The translations under genes were made by a program, and so were the position numbers. Under the pieces are notes generated by a model that was not told the origin of the DNA, searched no databases, and was given only the letters and a program-made list of their open reading frames with translations. From Perca fluviatilis (taxonomy: Eukaryota > Chordata > Actinopteri > Perciformes > Percidae): 64,000 nt of DNA. The stretch is taken from contig NC_053118.1 of assembly GCF_010015445.1 (NCBI RefSeq), forward strand, positions 11,395,759-11,459,758, written 5' to 3'. Positions within the stretch are counted from its first letter, which is position 1; every line of letters starts with the position of its first letter. Of the stretch, positions 45,919 to 56,950 are shown piece by piece.

Positions 45919-46128
45919 ACAAATTATATCTCATACATTGTCACTAACAAGAAAATTGTAATCAAAATAAGTGTCAGAAAACTGCTAACTGTTGCTCATG
46001 CATGTATTTTAGGTCAGTGTAGTTCAGAATACAGCCAGCAATTTACACATATCGATTAATTCATTCACGTAGAATGATTACTACTTGAATTTGGTTTAGC
46101 AGGTGGCAATATACAGTACCTACAGTAG

Positions 46129-46285
46129 CATGGGTGTCGGACTGGGGGGGGAAAGGGGATCGGTTATACAGGGCCTTCATGTGAGGAGGGCACGCAAAGG
46201 TACCAGAATGAACAGCTGTGGATGCGGGGAGGGGCCCACAGAGAATGTCTATGTCGAGGCTCCAGAATTCTGTGCTACGCCCCTG
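46129..46285. mobile_element. 157-bp hAT-like MITE with perfect target duplication
   Basis: Starts CATGGGTGTCGGACTGG and ends GTGCTACGCCCCTG (complement CAGGGGCGTAGCAC). It is bounded by an exact 8-bp duplication TACAGTAG at 46121-46128 and 46286-46293. ORFs on both strands span it and are spurious. Confidence 0.75.
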
Positions 46286-46460
46286 TACAGTAGGATCTAT
46301 TGAGAGGTATGCAAGTGTCCACAGATGACACAGTTCAGCCATCCTGCAGCTGGAGCTTTGCTAGATGGAGATAAAGGAAAGACTATGGATAACATTTGTT
46401 ATGTGATGCACTTCTGTGAATTAACACCTTAGTTTTTATATGAGGTGTGGAAATCCATGC

Positions 46461-46826
46461 CAGTGTGGTATGAAGGTATGGTGCAAAATGATAGAGCTTG
46501 TAGACTTATCAATATCAATCTCCACATTTGTGATAATTTATTTCTGTGACTTCTCATGTAGAACACAGGTATTTGTGAAAATTTCAACTGACAAGTTCAA
46601 ATCTTTTCTATGAGTTCTATGTGTTTTTCTTTATTTCTGTGACTTCATAAATCAGCTCACATGTGTGTGCATATTTTTACAAGTGAAAATGTTACCATAC
46701 AAGTTCAGATTTCTGCTCTGCAAGTTCTCACATTGTATTCTACTTCTAGTGTATTCAAGTGCTCACATCATGTCTACAAGCTCTCACATTTTGCACCATA
46801 TTTGCCTTCATACATTTTGGACACTG
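46461..46826. mobile_element. MITE with ~40-bp inverted ends
   Basis: Left TATGAAGGTATGGTGCAAAA...AGAGCTTGTAGAC (to 46506) and right GTCTACAAGCTCTCACATTT...TTCATACA are inverted complements. Outer ends CAGTGTGG and CACTG suggest a hAT-like terminus. No target duplication seen. The interior repeats TCTCACAT/AAGTTC. Confidence 0.65.
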
Positions 46827-47209
46827 TGGTGTAAGTGCAAAAGGATGTGACTGTGGAAGTAACAGTAGGTGCCATTAACACCTTTTCTTATACAAACCTG
46901 ACATCTACTGGGCAACTACAGAACACTTGGACTAACAATCAGAAAGCATGAAAAATAAATTACAATAAAAAAGAAATGCTATACAGCAAATACAATTCAG
47001 TTACATTATTTGTAAAAAACCTTTGATATACAGTGTGTAGTATCTCAGTTTGCACTGCATATATTGAGAATGCAATTCCTGACTGCACAGTATTATTGAT
47101 AATATGTTGTTTGGTTTGTTAAGACCTTCATGATTCATGTACTGCCCGGGCCAGATTGAGATTCTTAATTTGACCTACAATATGCTGTATAGAACACTGT
47201 CATATTGTT
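46827..47209. other. Noncoding sequence, no recognised element
   Basis: Nothing supported. Confidence 0.4.
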
Positions 47210-47650
47210 TAGGTCGTTGTTGCTTTTCCAATGCTCTAGCATTTGAGAGGCATCTGCTAAGTTATTCATAAAGCCCCATTACTCCTTATGCATTTTTAAT
47301 TGGCCAGACATAGCCTTTATGTCATGATATGGAGGCTTGTAATGAATATTTACTGTCCAATTATTAATGTCCAGGACGATTAATAATAACCTGAAAGGCT
47401 GGCACATTAAATTCCGCCACACTGTTCTTTCTCAGGATAAAGGTTGTATTATAAAATGATAAGATGCATTTAATTATCATAACGTTGAGTATCATTTTAA
47501 TCATTGAGCTTATTCTTTATTCTTTGACCTTCATTTAAGGCATGGAGTATTGTTTTAGCCGTTATCATTCAAACGACTGTAGAGAAATTACTTTGCTCTG
47601 CATCTGCTCTAAAAAGATCAAGTGACTCTGCAGAAGGTCTCACTCCATTT
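47210..47650. promoter_or_regulatory. Candidate conserved enhancer-like block
   Basis: About 440 bp of non-repetitive sequence with very dense AT-core sites: CATTTTTAATTGGCC (47291 on), CCAATTATTAATG, CGATTAATAATAACC, GATGCATTTAATTATCATAA (TAATTA at 47471-47476) and ATTTTAATCATTGAGC, plus TTATGTCATGATATGG and TGACCTTCATTTAAGG. No coding frame on either strand. This is the most enhancer-like stretch of the window by eye; conservation is untested. Confidence 0.45.
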
Positions 47651-47949
47651 GTCGCTCATTGGTTGTTGAGTAGAATATCATTGATTTTGTTTTTTCCTGA
47701 CAATATGTCCTTACCTTGAATGTCAGAGATGTTCATCACCCTTTTTCCAATATTTGCTCACCATCGTGCCGTCCCATCACTCACACAGACTTCCAGTGTA
47801 TTTATAAACGCACCTTCAGCAACACGACGATGACTGCAAGCTTTTGCTTTTGAGAAAGATGGGGGAAAAACACAAGAGGAGACAAAATGCATTTGTACAG
47901 TTAGAATTTGAAGTATGAAAACTGCATACCATAAAACCTTTTATGGTTA

Positions 47950-47950
<1 letters not shown>
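47651..47950. other. Noncoding sequence, no recognised element
   Basis: Nothing supported. Confidence 0.4.

Positions 47951-47996
<46 letters not shown>
47951..47996. repeat. (AT)n microsatellite
   Basis: About 22 AT units. It gives an artefactual isoleucine/tyrosine ORF on the minus strand. Confidence 0.95.
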
Positions 47997-47999
<3 letters not shown>

Positions 48000-48230
48000 A
48001 TTATTATTATTTTTTTAAACAGCATGAGGAAAAAAATGAGGACAAGCTAGCAAAACAACCATATCTATACAATACAATAAAATAATAAAATAAACAGCTG
48101 TTAACTAAATAAATGTATTATGTATAATATGTGACAAAGCAATAAGCACATTGTACACGTTTCCACAGTACATGGCTTCTTAGGAGCCCTTCAGAAAGCT
48201 GTGTAGACATTTAAAATGGCAAACTGTTTA

Positions 48231-48250
48231 TATATAAATATATATATTTT

Positions 48251-48281
<31 letters not shown>

Positions 48282-48293
48282 CACACACGCACG

Positions 48294-48338
<45 letters not shown>
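48231..48338. repeat. Compound (AT)n-(CA)n microsatellite
   Basis: An imperfect AT tract (48231-48277) passes into CA with CGCACGCA interruptions and then perfect CA up to the border of the hAT copy at 48339. Confidence 0.95.
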
Positions 48339-48339
<1 letters not shown>

Positions 48340-48706
48340 AGTAGTGGAATGCAACCAAGTACATTTACTCAAGTACTGTACTTAAGTACAAATTTGAGGT
48401 ACTGAGTCTTTTCTTTTCATGCTTTTTATTATAAATGAAACTACCCAACAATCCAGCTGAAATGACTAGTCGATTAAACACAGAATTTGTTGTTGATGCT
48501 TTTTTTTTTTTACACTTTCGACCCTTTTTTCATTTCCCAAATGTGAGGGGTTTTCTGCATTGGGTACTTTTACTTTTAATGCTTAAAGTACATTTTCCTG
48601 ACGATACTTACATACTTTTACTTAAGTGACATTTTCAATGCAGGACTTTATTTTTACTGTGTGGTAGTACTTTTACTTAAGGATCTGAACACTTCTTCCA
48701 CCACTG
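48339..48706 (-). mobile_element. hAT-type CAGTGGTGG element (copy D) in a CA tract
   Basis: Starts CAGTAGTGGAATGCAACCAA and ends GAACACTTCTTCCACCACTG. ACACACAC precedes it and ACACCACACACACAC follows, so it inserted into a CA microsatellite, duplicating CA-rich target. The interior is shortened relative to copy E. Confidence 0.8.
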
Positions 48707-49757
48707 ACACCACACACACACACAGTTACAGCTTACGAGAGCTGTCCTGTCTACTGTCCACTTCTAGCATTTCTTTAATCACATTTACAGCTGTAATACC
48801 TGACTGGCGTGGTGACATCAAGACAAGTGATACGAGGGTGAGAGGGAACAGCAGGGGAAACGTCTGCAGCCTTGTAGCGAGGACAGTAAAACACCCACTC
48901 ACACATTCACTTCCAACATATCGCATTAACTCTGGAAAATCTATGAAATGTTTAATAAAGTCAGTGTCATTAACCGCATCCATTTCATGTCAAGTTGAAT
49001 TAAGAAATGGGGGAAATAACAAACAAGTCTTTGATTGACGATGTATGTGTGAAATGCTGATCTCCTTACTGTAAATGAGGAAAGGTATTGATACCCGTCC
49101 CTTTATTTCATGGAAGCCATTTTTGACCGAGCTTTGGCGATTGAATTTCTAGATGGATGTCCTCTATTCTACAAGACACCTGTCTCTTATCTCCCGCTTA
49201 TCTGTGAGGATCGACGCATGCAGACTCTTGAATTACCTATCCATACAATGTCATCTGTTTGTCCCCCAAGTTGGTGTAACCCAACCTTGAAATCAGAGCC
49301 ACCTAAAATAAATAAATGAAACCCTAATCAAAAATGCTACTCTCCTTTGGATGGGTGTCAGAGAGGAAGGATGATCCGTCCTGATTTGATTTTGTTTCCA
49401 AACCACATGATGCATTCGGACAATTAAAATTTCAGCAAGTCATTCGCTGATAGCCCTGTGAGTGAGTGCCGCTGGGGCCGGGTCTTGGGTTTTGGATTTC
49501 TTGCGGTTCTGCCGACACTCTGAGGGCAGGTTATTTATTTTGGCCCGCTGCCATAGTCTGAGAAAACCATGTTTCTCTGAGTGTGTGTCTGGAGTCACAG
49601 AGCAAGGTCAAAAGTGTTCTAAGAGCAGTGAAGAGAGCCAGCTCACTTTAACAGAAAATAAGCTGCTGTACGGTGCATTCAGGGCTTTGTTCACGACCTC
49701 GGTTGGTTGTTTTTTTTGCTCTACGCAGTACATCTTCCTCATCTGATCACTCATTCA
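48707..49757. other. Noncoding sequence, no recognised element
   Basis: Starts with the rest of the CA tract. ORFs at 48661-49038 and 49462-49746 carry no recognisable domain. Confidence 0.4.
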
Positions 49758-50096
49758 TTAAAGGGGTGATAGAATGTAAAACTGATTTTACCTTGTCATA
49801 GTTGAATAATGACAGTTTAGTGGGTAACTAGGACATACGTAGAACCTCTAAATCCCACTGACACCTCTTTCCTCTGCAAATCTCACTATTTGAAACTGCC
49901 TCTGAAAACGGGCGAATCTCAACAAGCCCCATAGTTGACGTCAACTATTGCGGCTCCTCCTCATTTGGCTCTAGTCTCTGTGTTTGTCACGCCCCAACAT
50001 TTGCATAGGCTACACAACTGACCTGAGATCAGTTAGTCTTCTGAATCTAAGTCGTGCAGATCTCAGAAATTGTATACATTGTTCATCTGCTATTTT

Positions 50097-50493
50097 ACCA
50101 TTAAATTCACTTCTGAGACTTTTTTATGCGAGAAATCAACTATGTAGAGGTCAAATATGGGCCGTTTTACGAAAATTGATGTCTAATTGCAAATTTTGTC
50201 CGACTGTGTCGGAGTTCAGAGGCCGGTGCTGCCTGGGTTGTTGCCTCACCGCCTGGCCTGCCTTCCTTCACAGACCCCGGCCTGCTGTGAGCTCGATTGA
50301 GCTCCGTTAGGCTGGCAACCCACAGCACTCCATACCCGCGCAAAGTCACCGTTTTGGGCTAATGGACTACGAAACGCCGCTGCTCTGACAGAGCTCCAGG
50401 GCCTGCAACTCCCCTCTTCCTACTAGCTAAATGCCGGTGTATGTGAGTGAGAGCGCGGTCAGCGAGTTTGTTACGCCAGCATTCTCTTACCAC
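50097..50493 (+). repeat. Left arm of the long inverted repeat
   Basis: Contains ATGCGAGAAATCAACTAT, GGGCCGTTTTACGAAAAT, CTGCTGTGAGCTCGATTGAG and GAGAGCGCGGTCAGCGA. It pairs with 51154-51555 on the opposite strand. Confidence 0.85.
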
Positions 50494-50674
50494 AGGTTCC
50501 AGTTACTCTTTTAATGTGTGTAATTATAATGTGTTGAGTTATTTAAACAAACGATTGGGGAAATAAACGCCGCTTGTCCATGAGTCTCATTGATAGAGCC
50601 TGCGGCTGGATGGAGCTCTATCAATGAGAGCTAGCTAGCCTCCTCTTAGAATTCCTCTGGAATTCACAAAAAAT

Positions 50675-51145
50675 CATTAACTTGAAATCGGACACCGTTG
50701 TTAGCTTTATAAGACATTTAGTTAGATGTTGTATATGTGGCGTGACGAAATTCAAACTGTAAATATACTCGAATTACGCCGAAAATGAAGCTAACTATCC
50801 ATGATTTGTAGCTACATACAGCTAGGATTGAAGGGACAGTTGCAGCTAACGAACCCCTTACAGTTCACAAATATTCATTAACTTAAAATCGGACACCTTT
50901 GTTAGCTTTATAAAACTTTTAGTTAGATGTTGTATAAGTGGTGTGACGAAATTCAAACTGTAAATATACTCGAATTACGACCAAAAATGAAGCTAACTAG
51001 CCGCAATCTTGTACACATAGGCTTGAAGGGACAGTCGCAGCTAACAAAACACTTAGTCTTCAAAAATATTCATTAATTTGAAATCTGACACCGTTGTTAG
51101 CTTTATAAGACATTTAGTTAGATGTTGTATAAGTGGCGTGACATG
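50675..51145 (+). repeat. ~200-bp tandem repeat, 2.4 units
   Basis: Units start CATTAACTTGAAATCGGACA at 50675, CATTAACTTAAAATCGGACA at 50876 and CATTAATTTGAAATCTGACA at 51071. Each carries GTTAGCTTTATAA and AGTTAGATGTTGTATA. Periods are 201 and 195 bp; the third unit is cut after about 75 bp. Confidence 0.9.
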
Positions 51146-51153
51146 TGTGTAAC

Positions 51154-51555
51154 GTGGTAAGAGATTGCTGGTGTAACAAGTTCGCTGACCGCGCTCTCAC
51201 TCTCACACACGGGCCATTTAGCTAGCAGGAAGAGAGGAGTTGCAGGCCCTGGAGCTCTGTCAGGGCAGCGGCGTTTGGTAGCTAGTCCATTAGCCCAAAC
51301 GGTGACTTTGCGCGGGTATGAGGTGCTGTGGGCTGCCAGCCGTGCCGGAGCTCAATCGAGCTCACAGCAGGCCGGGGTCTGTGGAGGAAGTCAGGCCAGG
51401 CGGCGAGGCAGCAACACACGCAGCACCAGCCGCTCAACTCATACACACAGTTTTACCAAATTTGCAATTAGCCATCCATTTTCGTAAAACGGCCCATATT
51501 TGAGCTTTATATAGTTGATTTCTCGCATAAAAAAGTCTCAGAAGTGAATTTGGTA
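51154..51555 (-). repeat. Right arm of the long inverted repeat
   Basis: Inverted complement of 50097-50493, with small indels and substitutions, so the transcribed element could fold into a ~400-bp hairpin. Confidence 0.85.
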
Positions 51556-51592
51556 ACAAAACATTGCAGTGTCTGGAATATGAGATTCTGTT

Positions 51593-51756
51593 GCGTCTCT
51601 AATGTGTGTGATAGAATGTATTGTGTATTGGGGATTCGCTCAACCAATCAGCACGCGTCTCTAATGCGTGTGTATGGCGATTCGCTCAACCAATCAGCGC
51701 GCGTCTCTACGTGTGTGTACGGGGATAAGGCTCAACCAAGCAGCGCGCAGCTCATC
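51593..51756 (+). repeat. ~47-bp tandem repeat, 3 units
   Basis: Units run GCGTCTCTAATGTGTGTG...GATTCGCTCAACCAATCAGC. The first unit has a ~20-bp insertion and the last is more diverged (AAGGCTCAACCAAGCAGC). Confidence 0.8.
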
Positions 51757-52034
51757 TAAATATTCATGACCATACCATATTTGGAAGAAAAGCTCTTGTT
51801 ACAAATAGGGCCAAAACACAGGGATGCATAAGGGCCAATAAAATATCAACCAGGCCATTTTCAGCCCAACTAATGTTTCATACCCCATTAGGAGACCATA
51901 AGGAACAGCATGAAATACCCTATATAATTATTCTATCACCCCTTTAACATTTGAGGTAAAGTGTACTGCAAACGAGTGAGTCTCAACTGAGAAGTTCTAT
52001 TTTGCTGCTTATTTATGAAATGCTCCCAGAGGTG

Positions 52035-52150
52035 CTCCCATAGAAGCGTTTCATAAAGAAGCGTCCCTAGCTGTGGCAGGAAATACGACACAGGAGTGTT
52101 TTCCGTTCTCATATCGAAACGTAACGGGCACTGTTTGAAACATGTTAGGT
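52035..52150 (+). repeat. Interspersed repeat fragment shared with 63825
   Basis: GCGTTTCATAAAGAAGCGTC, CCGTT...CATATCGAAACGTAACGG and CACTGTTTGAAACATGTTA also occur, slightly diverged, at 63825-63933. No ends defined. Confidence 0.7.
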
Positions 52151-52292
52151 TTAGTGTTCAGCTACATTTGTATCGATTATTCACTTCCGGTAATGCGCGT
52201 GATGCAGAACATGACATAGTTACGTTTGTTCCGTGAAGTAGTCAAAAAAGCTAGCCTTTTACTTTTTTTTTTTCCAAACAGGACATGAACCC

Positions 52293-52916
52293 CTAGCCTG
52301 GTCCTACCAGACTCTGGTACATTTCATTTGTACAGAGAGTCTGGCCACTCTCCATTGACAAGAGTTAACTTCCTTGAAGGCGGGTACTCTGTTGAAGTTT
52401 AAAACCATTGGATCTGCCCAGAGTCACTCTGGATCTGCCATAACCAATCGCTAACGTTTGGTCGTGACGTATGTCATGCGCATGTGCAACAAGACGGGAG
52501 ACCGACAACAACTATCGGCTTATATTTAGCATTAGCATTAGCATTGCTAGCGTTAGCCTTAGCCAACTCCTTCACCACTAACGGAGCGAGATGGAAAATC
52601 TAAATCTAACTCCCCAACCCCGTGGGGAGGAGGGCCACAACACCGTGGCCACCAACACAACTCAGAAAAGATTGTTCTTGCTCGGGCTTTAACTTCTGGA
52701 TATTCGGATGTGTTGCCACAACGGACCGAATGGCTTCGCTCGCATCTTTCTAGCGCACGTCCTCAACGTCATCGTTCTCAGCCACTCCCTCTGTTCGCTG
52801 ATTGGACCGCCAAATATTTGGCCCGAGAAAACCCAAGAATATACCACAAACCCAGACGGAGTACTGAAGGGAAATGAAAATTGACCGGAAGTACGTAGGA
52901 GGGCAGAGCCAGGCCA
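52293..52916. mobile_element. 624-bp hAT-like element with perfect 8-bp duplication
   Basis: Starts CTAGCCTGGTCCTACCAGAC and ends GAGGGCAGAGCCAGGCCA; the complement of that end opens TGGCCTGGCTCTGCCCTCC, so the termini are imperfect inverted repeats. ATGAACCC is duplicated exactly at 52285-52292 and 52917-52924. The host DNA on both sides (CCAAACAGGAC... and ...CTGGGTGAAAG...TTTGACCCATCCACC) belongs to the repeat family also seen at 12950-13030. The minus-strand ORFs at 52689-52972 run through the element and are spurious. Confidence 0.85.
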
Positions 52917-52924
52917 ATGAACCC

Positions 52925-52980
52925 TGCCCTCCTGGGTGAAAGACTTGTTTGTTTGACCCATCCACCACCCAACCTTACAT
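52925..52980. repeat. Fragment shared with the element at 12413-13229
   Basis: CTGGGTGAAAG and GTTTGACCCATCCACC match 12977-13018. This is why unrelated short ORFs in the two places both begin MGQT. Confidence 0.75.
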
Positions 52981-53139
52981 GTAATTTGGTGCTTTTATTC
53001 TTCCTAAGCTGCTTTTGCTCATAACACTTTATTCATCACTAGTAGAATACCTAGACACGTTTTAAAGGCACATCTATGCTAGAATACATGTATATCAACA
53101 CAGACCCTGTCAGCAATATGTATATGTGACTCCTTAGAA

Positions 53140-53623
53140 CCGGGGTGTCAAACTCATCTTCACAAAGGGCCACACTGGAAAATGAGAATCACATCAGGGG
53201 CCAGACATATACACTTTATTGACATGATTTTTAATATATTTGACTATATCATTGCATGTCTTATATAGTCTTTTTCACATACAATTTGGTCCACATAAAG
53301 TCCTAAAAACGTCAGAAAAAAAAGTTCCTTAGTCATCATAGAATTGAGCAAAAACATGCATTGTGATTACATTTTCAAAAGTTGGCCTGAATATGCAAAC
53401 TCGTTGGTTGTGCGGGAATTTCTGAGTCTCAAAGTCGGCAAATCTGCCATATTCGGCTTTGAGTGACTCGTGATTGCAGTTTTTCAAACATTTCTCTGTC
53501 TTTTTGGTTTAGCGCACAACAAGGCGGGCTAACATTTATTGTGAACCTAAATTGATTTGCATGCCGGATAAAAATTAGCAAGGGCCCGGATTTGGCCCGT
53601 GGGCCTTGAGTTTGACACATGTG
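53140..53623. mobile_element. Charlie-like hAT fossil with perfect 8-bp duplication
   Basis: Starts CCGGGGTGTCAAACTCATC and ends CCTTGAGTTTGACACATGTG, the CAGGGGTGTCAAACTCA type of TIR, with sub-terminal GGGCCACACTGG/TTTGGCCCGTGGG. CCTTAGAA is duplicated exactly at 53132-53139 and 53624-53631. 484 bp, no transposase. Confidence 0.9.
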
Positions 53624-53818
53624 CCTTAGAATAAGTTTTATTCAATAGTGATCTATCAGTTCACGGTTCATAATACTTTACAACACCGGTACCAAAATGA
53701 AAAGAAATACATTTTGGTCAAATTTAGCTTTGCACTGTGGAGCTTCCATATAAATATGGTTTAATAAGTTATTAAGTTATGCTGTGCCCCATATAATCAG
53801 AAACATGTGTAATGTAAG

Positions 53819-54311
53819 CAGTGGTTGAATTTCATAAGTGCATTTACTTCAGTACAATTTAAGGAACTTCTGTGTATTTCTGTTCCATTGTAATCTTACG
53901 TTACTACAATTTTTGCTCCACATCCATTTATCTGACAGCTTTAGTTTACAGATTCATATTTTCCATGCAAAACATATGCTGATCTTATAAAATATGATGT
54001 ATTCAAATAGACTGAACTACACAATCATATATAGAATTATTAAAACTTGCTCCATCTAACCATTTACAACAGTATAATGCCGCTTTCACATCCATGAATT
54101 GTCCAACAATATCCATAAGATGATCACACTCACACTGGACATTGTTCAGCATCATAAGCACATGTTTACGTTGGATACTTTAAAGTACATTTTGCTTACC
54201 TGCATACTTTTATATTACGTAACATTTGTATTGCAGGACTTTTACTTGTCATATTGTTGTATTGCTACTTTTTCTCGTCAGTAAAGGAGCTGAATACTTC
54301 CTCTACCGCTG
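53819..54311 (-). mobile_element. hAT-type CAGTGGTGG element (copy E, full length)
   Basis: Starts CAGTGGTTGAATTTCATAAG and ends GAATACTTCCTCTACCGCTG. Flanks AATGTAAG (53811-53818) and AATTTAAG (54312-54319) give an 8-bp duplication with one mismatch, which supports the hAT assignment for all six copies in the window. The interior includes TATCTGACAGCTTTAG and ACATATGCTGATCTTATAAA. Confidence 0.85.
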
Positions 54312-54480
54312 AATTTAAGGAAAATATAGAACCAATTGTATACATGCTGTTGTGTTCTAATGGTGTGTTGAAAAATGGTGTTACATTACTAACTCTGTCT
54401 TTTGTCTCTATTATTTTGAAGTATTTCTTTTTGGTTGTTTTGTTTGTTGTTTAATTATTGATAGATGTCTTTCATCTTAA
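54312..54480. other. Short interval including the shared MITE flank
   Basis: 54440-54476 is the sequence also found beside the MITE at 26406. The rest is unrecognised. Confidence 0.5.
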
Positions 54481-55024
54481 AGGTCCAGTGTGTAACGTGT
54501 TTAGTTGTTCATTATCAAAATCTGTGTTGCCCGTTCACAAACTTGTCCTTTTTCATGAATGTTTGCCACCACCATCAATTCCAAGTATTCCTTTTGGCTT
54601 TGAATTTTACGTTTGCATTCACATGAACTGGGGTAGCCGCTCCATATTCATGCGGCATCTTGAAATACGTTAGCCGGTAAGGGACATACAGGACACACTG
54701 CTCCGCCTTTCGCGTTTTCGCTGTCACATGATAAACTCACATGATGCTAATGCTGCTAATGGGTATCGTAGCTTCCCGGCCCCGGTAAGTTTGAAGAAGG
54801 AAACATGGAGGACCACACGTATTCAAAATCCAAATTTCAGGAACAAGAGTCTTCTTCTTCACCCAGAAAAAGAAAAAGGATATTGAAAAGAGCAAGAGAC
54901 CGGCTTTTTGAAGCGTGAAGGCTACCGTAGCTGTAATACATACTTTGAACTGCGTGGCGCGAGAGAGTTGATTGCGATATATGATCTCAACGCTAGATGG
55001 GAGAAATTCCTACACATTGGACCT
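54481..55024 (+). mobile_element. TTAA-target MITE (copy 2, intact)
   Basis: Starts AGGTCCAGTGTGTAACG and ends CCTACACATTGGACCT between TTAA at 54477-54480 and 55025-55028. It is the undisturbed version of 25107-26401 and shows that the latter was split later. The ORF at 54458-54673 is repeat sequence. Confidence 0.9.
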
Positions 55025-56950
55025 TTAACGTAGATTTAAGGGAATCGCAAACATTTTGTCATTTCACAGTTTGAAAATGTATAAGCAATTCTTTGAAGCG
55101 GTAACTGAGGCAGCGCCAACTTATACGACATAACAAGCCCAGTTCCAATGTATTATGCTTCAGAATAAACATTTAACAAGGCATCTATAATGTCTCATAA
55201 ATACATGGATGCATTCTTCACATCAAGTGTTAACATGTTTTCTGTTTGCTTGCATTTACGGTGAGTGTGATTGCTGTAGTTATTACTGAGATTTGAAGCC
55301 TCAGCCATTTAAAAGTAGGGTTTGGCCATGTGGCATTAGGGCAGGAAGTTTTCTTTCAAATTGAACAAAAGCAGACTTACGTGCGGATGTCGACATGTGT
55401 GTGTCGCTGTGTGTAGATGCATATGCTCCGAGAGGCTTGTGTGCAGCCACTTGTGGTATGTTTTCGCACCCAGTGTGGCATGGCGCCGTGGAGATAAAAA
55501 AGAAAATTAAAGTGAATGTGATTAAGATGAAGTCATCAAGTATAATCTGCTGCTGCAAAGCAACACCACAGGGACTTCTGATAGGGGATACTTCTGTGTT
55601 GGGCAATAGACGAGCAAATGTGGGTGTGCAGTGGTCCGTGACACCCTTTTACCCAGAGGGGTCCGTCCACAAAGAGAGTGACAGCGATGATGATGTCATC
55701 AAAATGGGCCCTGGCACGATGTGCTTGAGAACGGTGCTCGGCTATGGGGGAGTTGTCCATTTAGTAAGCAGCGAAGCATGGCAACTCCACTACAGGCAGT
55801 GCATAATTCCCAGCAACATGGAGAAAGGACATGTCTTTAAAAAAAATAAAAATAAAAAAAGTGTATGGCTTCACCATGAATAATGAAACACAAATGGCGT
55901 TCTATACCTCCTGGCTGGCTGGCTATGCAGGGCAATTCCTTGTTTTTCTTATTACACTCCATTGGCTTTTTTTCCTCATTGAATTTTAATCTTGGAGAAA
56001 TAGAAGACCATTCTTTAAAAACAAGTCAACGGGAAATAACTAAACAAGCACTGTTAGAGGTTTAAAAACAGTCTGGGAACTCTCTTTATTGGTTTTGTAT
56101 TATTGTCTGATTGTCTAAATATATAAGTTGTGGCAGGGCTTTTACCGGGGCTATAATAACTATATTTCTTTGTGCTCATTTTCCCCAGTGCTTTCCCAAG
56201 GTAAAACGTGAATGGAAATGACACATTTCATCAAGACATTTCTGTTTTTCCTTGCCAATAGGAAGACCAAAAAAACCCATATACATACACTAAAGATATT
56301 CAGAATGGAGTTCATCAAACATAAAAAAACACCAAGTGACCAGACGGACAGAAAGATTGGAATAGATTTACAGGAAAACCATGAAACCAACAGACAGATA
56401 AACATAAGAAAATTCAAAAATACATTAATTACTAATATTCATGCCAATAAAGCGCAGTGTGTTTTTACTCCCAATCATCTCAAACAACACAGAATAATGG
56501 ATCAATAATCATCAGTATGATCCTGATGGCATATAGTTTTGTAGTTTGTGCTCGCTCGTGAGCAAGCATGTTCTATCAAGTCACAATGCTGCCACCAAGT
56601 GGGGGCCTGTGAGCATTACAGTTGCTCCCTGAATTAATTAGCAGGTTGTATAGTGTAATTACTTATTGTGTGTATTATTAGATTTACCCTGCTATTGGCT
56701 ATATTGTTTTTGTCTGTTTATAATACTTCAATTCCCCAATCTCTGTTGATTATGATTATGAATGGCTGATTAAGACTTACAGTCTACAGCCATGCCAGTG
56801 GCTGTGACAAGAGTCCTTATGTGTCACACATGCTGTGAACTCTAGGAATGAAGAGTTAAAAAAAAAAAGGTGTTACTTAAACTTTTATTTTTATTTTTTT
56901 TCTCGGCTACCTGCTGGCAGTTAAAGCAAAGGTTACATCAGATGTGAATA
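55025..56950. other. Long noncoding stretch, no recognised element
   Basis: Includes a long plus-strand ORF at 55395-55883 (162 aa) with no recognisable domain and a lysine-rich end from A-runs, overlapped by antisense ORFs. Otherwise unique-looking sequence. A TGCTGCCACCAAGTGG motif near 56586 is a common fish repeat phrase. Confidence 0.4.

Larger units (their letters stand above)
49762..51943. mobile_element. 2.2-kb TTAA-target element with long inverted arms
   Basis: Ends AGGGGTGATAGAAT and ATTCTATCACCCCT are perfect inverted repeats bordered by TTAA at 49758-49761 and 51944-51947. Inside, 50097-50493 and 51154-51555 are inverted copies of each other (about 400 bp, visibly high identity). 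They enclose a spacer with a ~200-bp tandem repeat. A 47-bp tandem repeat sits at 51593-51756. No transposase. The small ORFs at 50167-50349 (minus) and 51318-51503 (plus) are the same arm read twice. TTAA target suggests piggyBac or Kolobok mobilisation. Confidence 0.85.

Noticed and set aside
50167..50349. Small ORF with a relative at 51318-51503
   Set aside because: The two are the left and right arms of one inverted repeat read from opposite strands.
55395..55883. 162-aa plus-strand ORF
   Set aside because: No domain, low-complexity lysine end from A-runs, overlapped by antisense ORFs.
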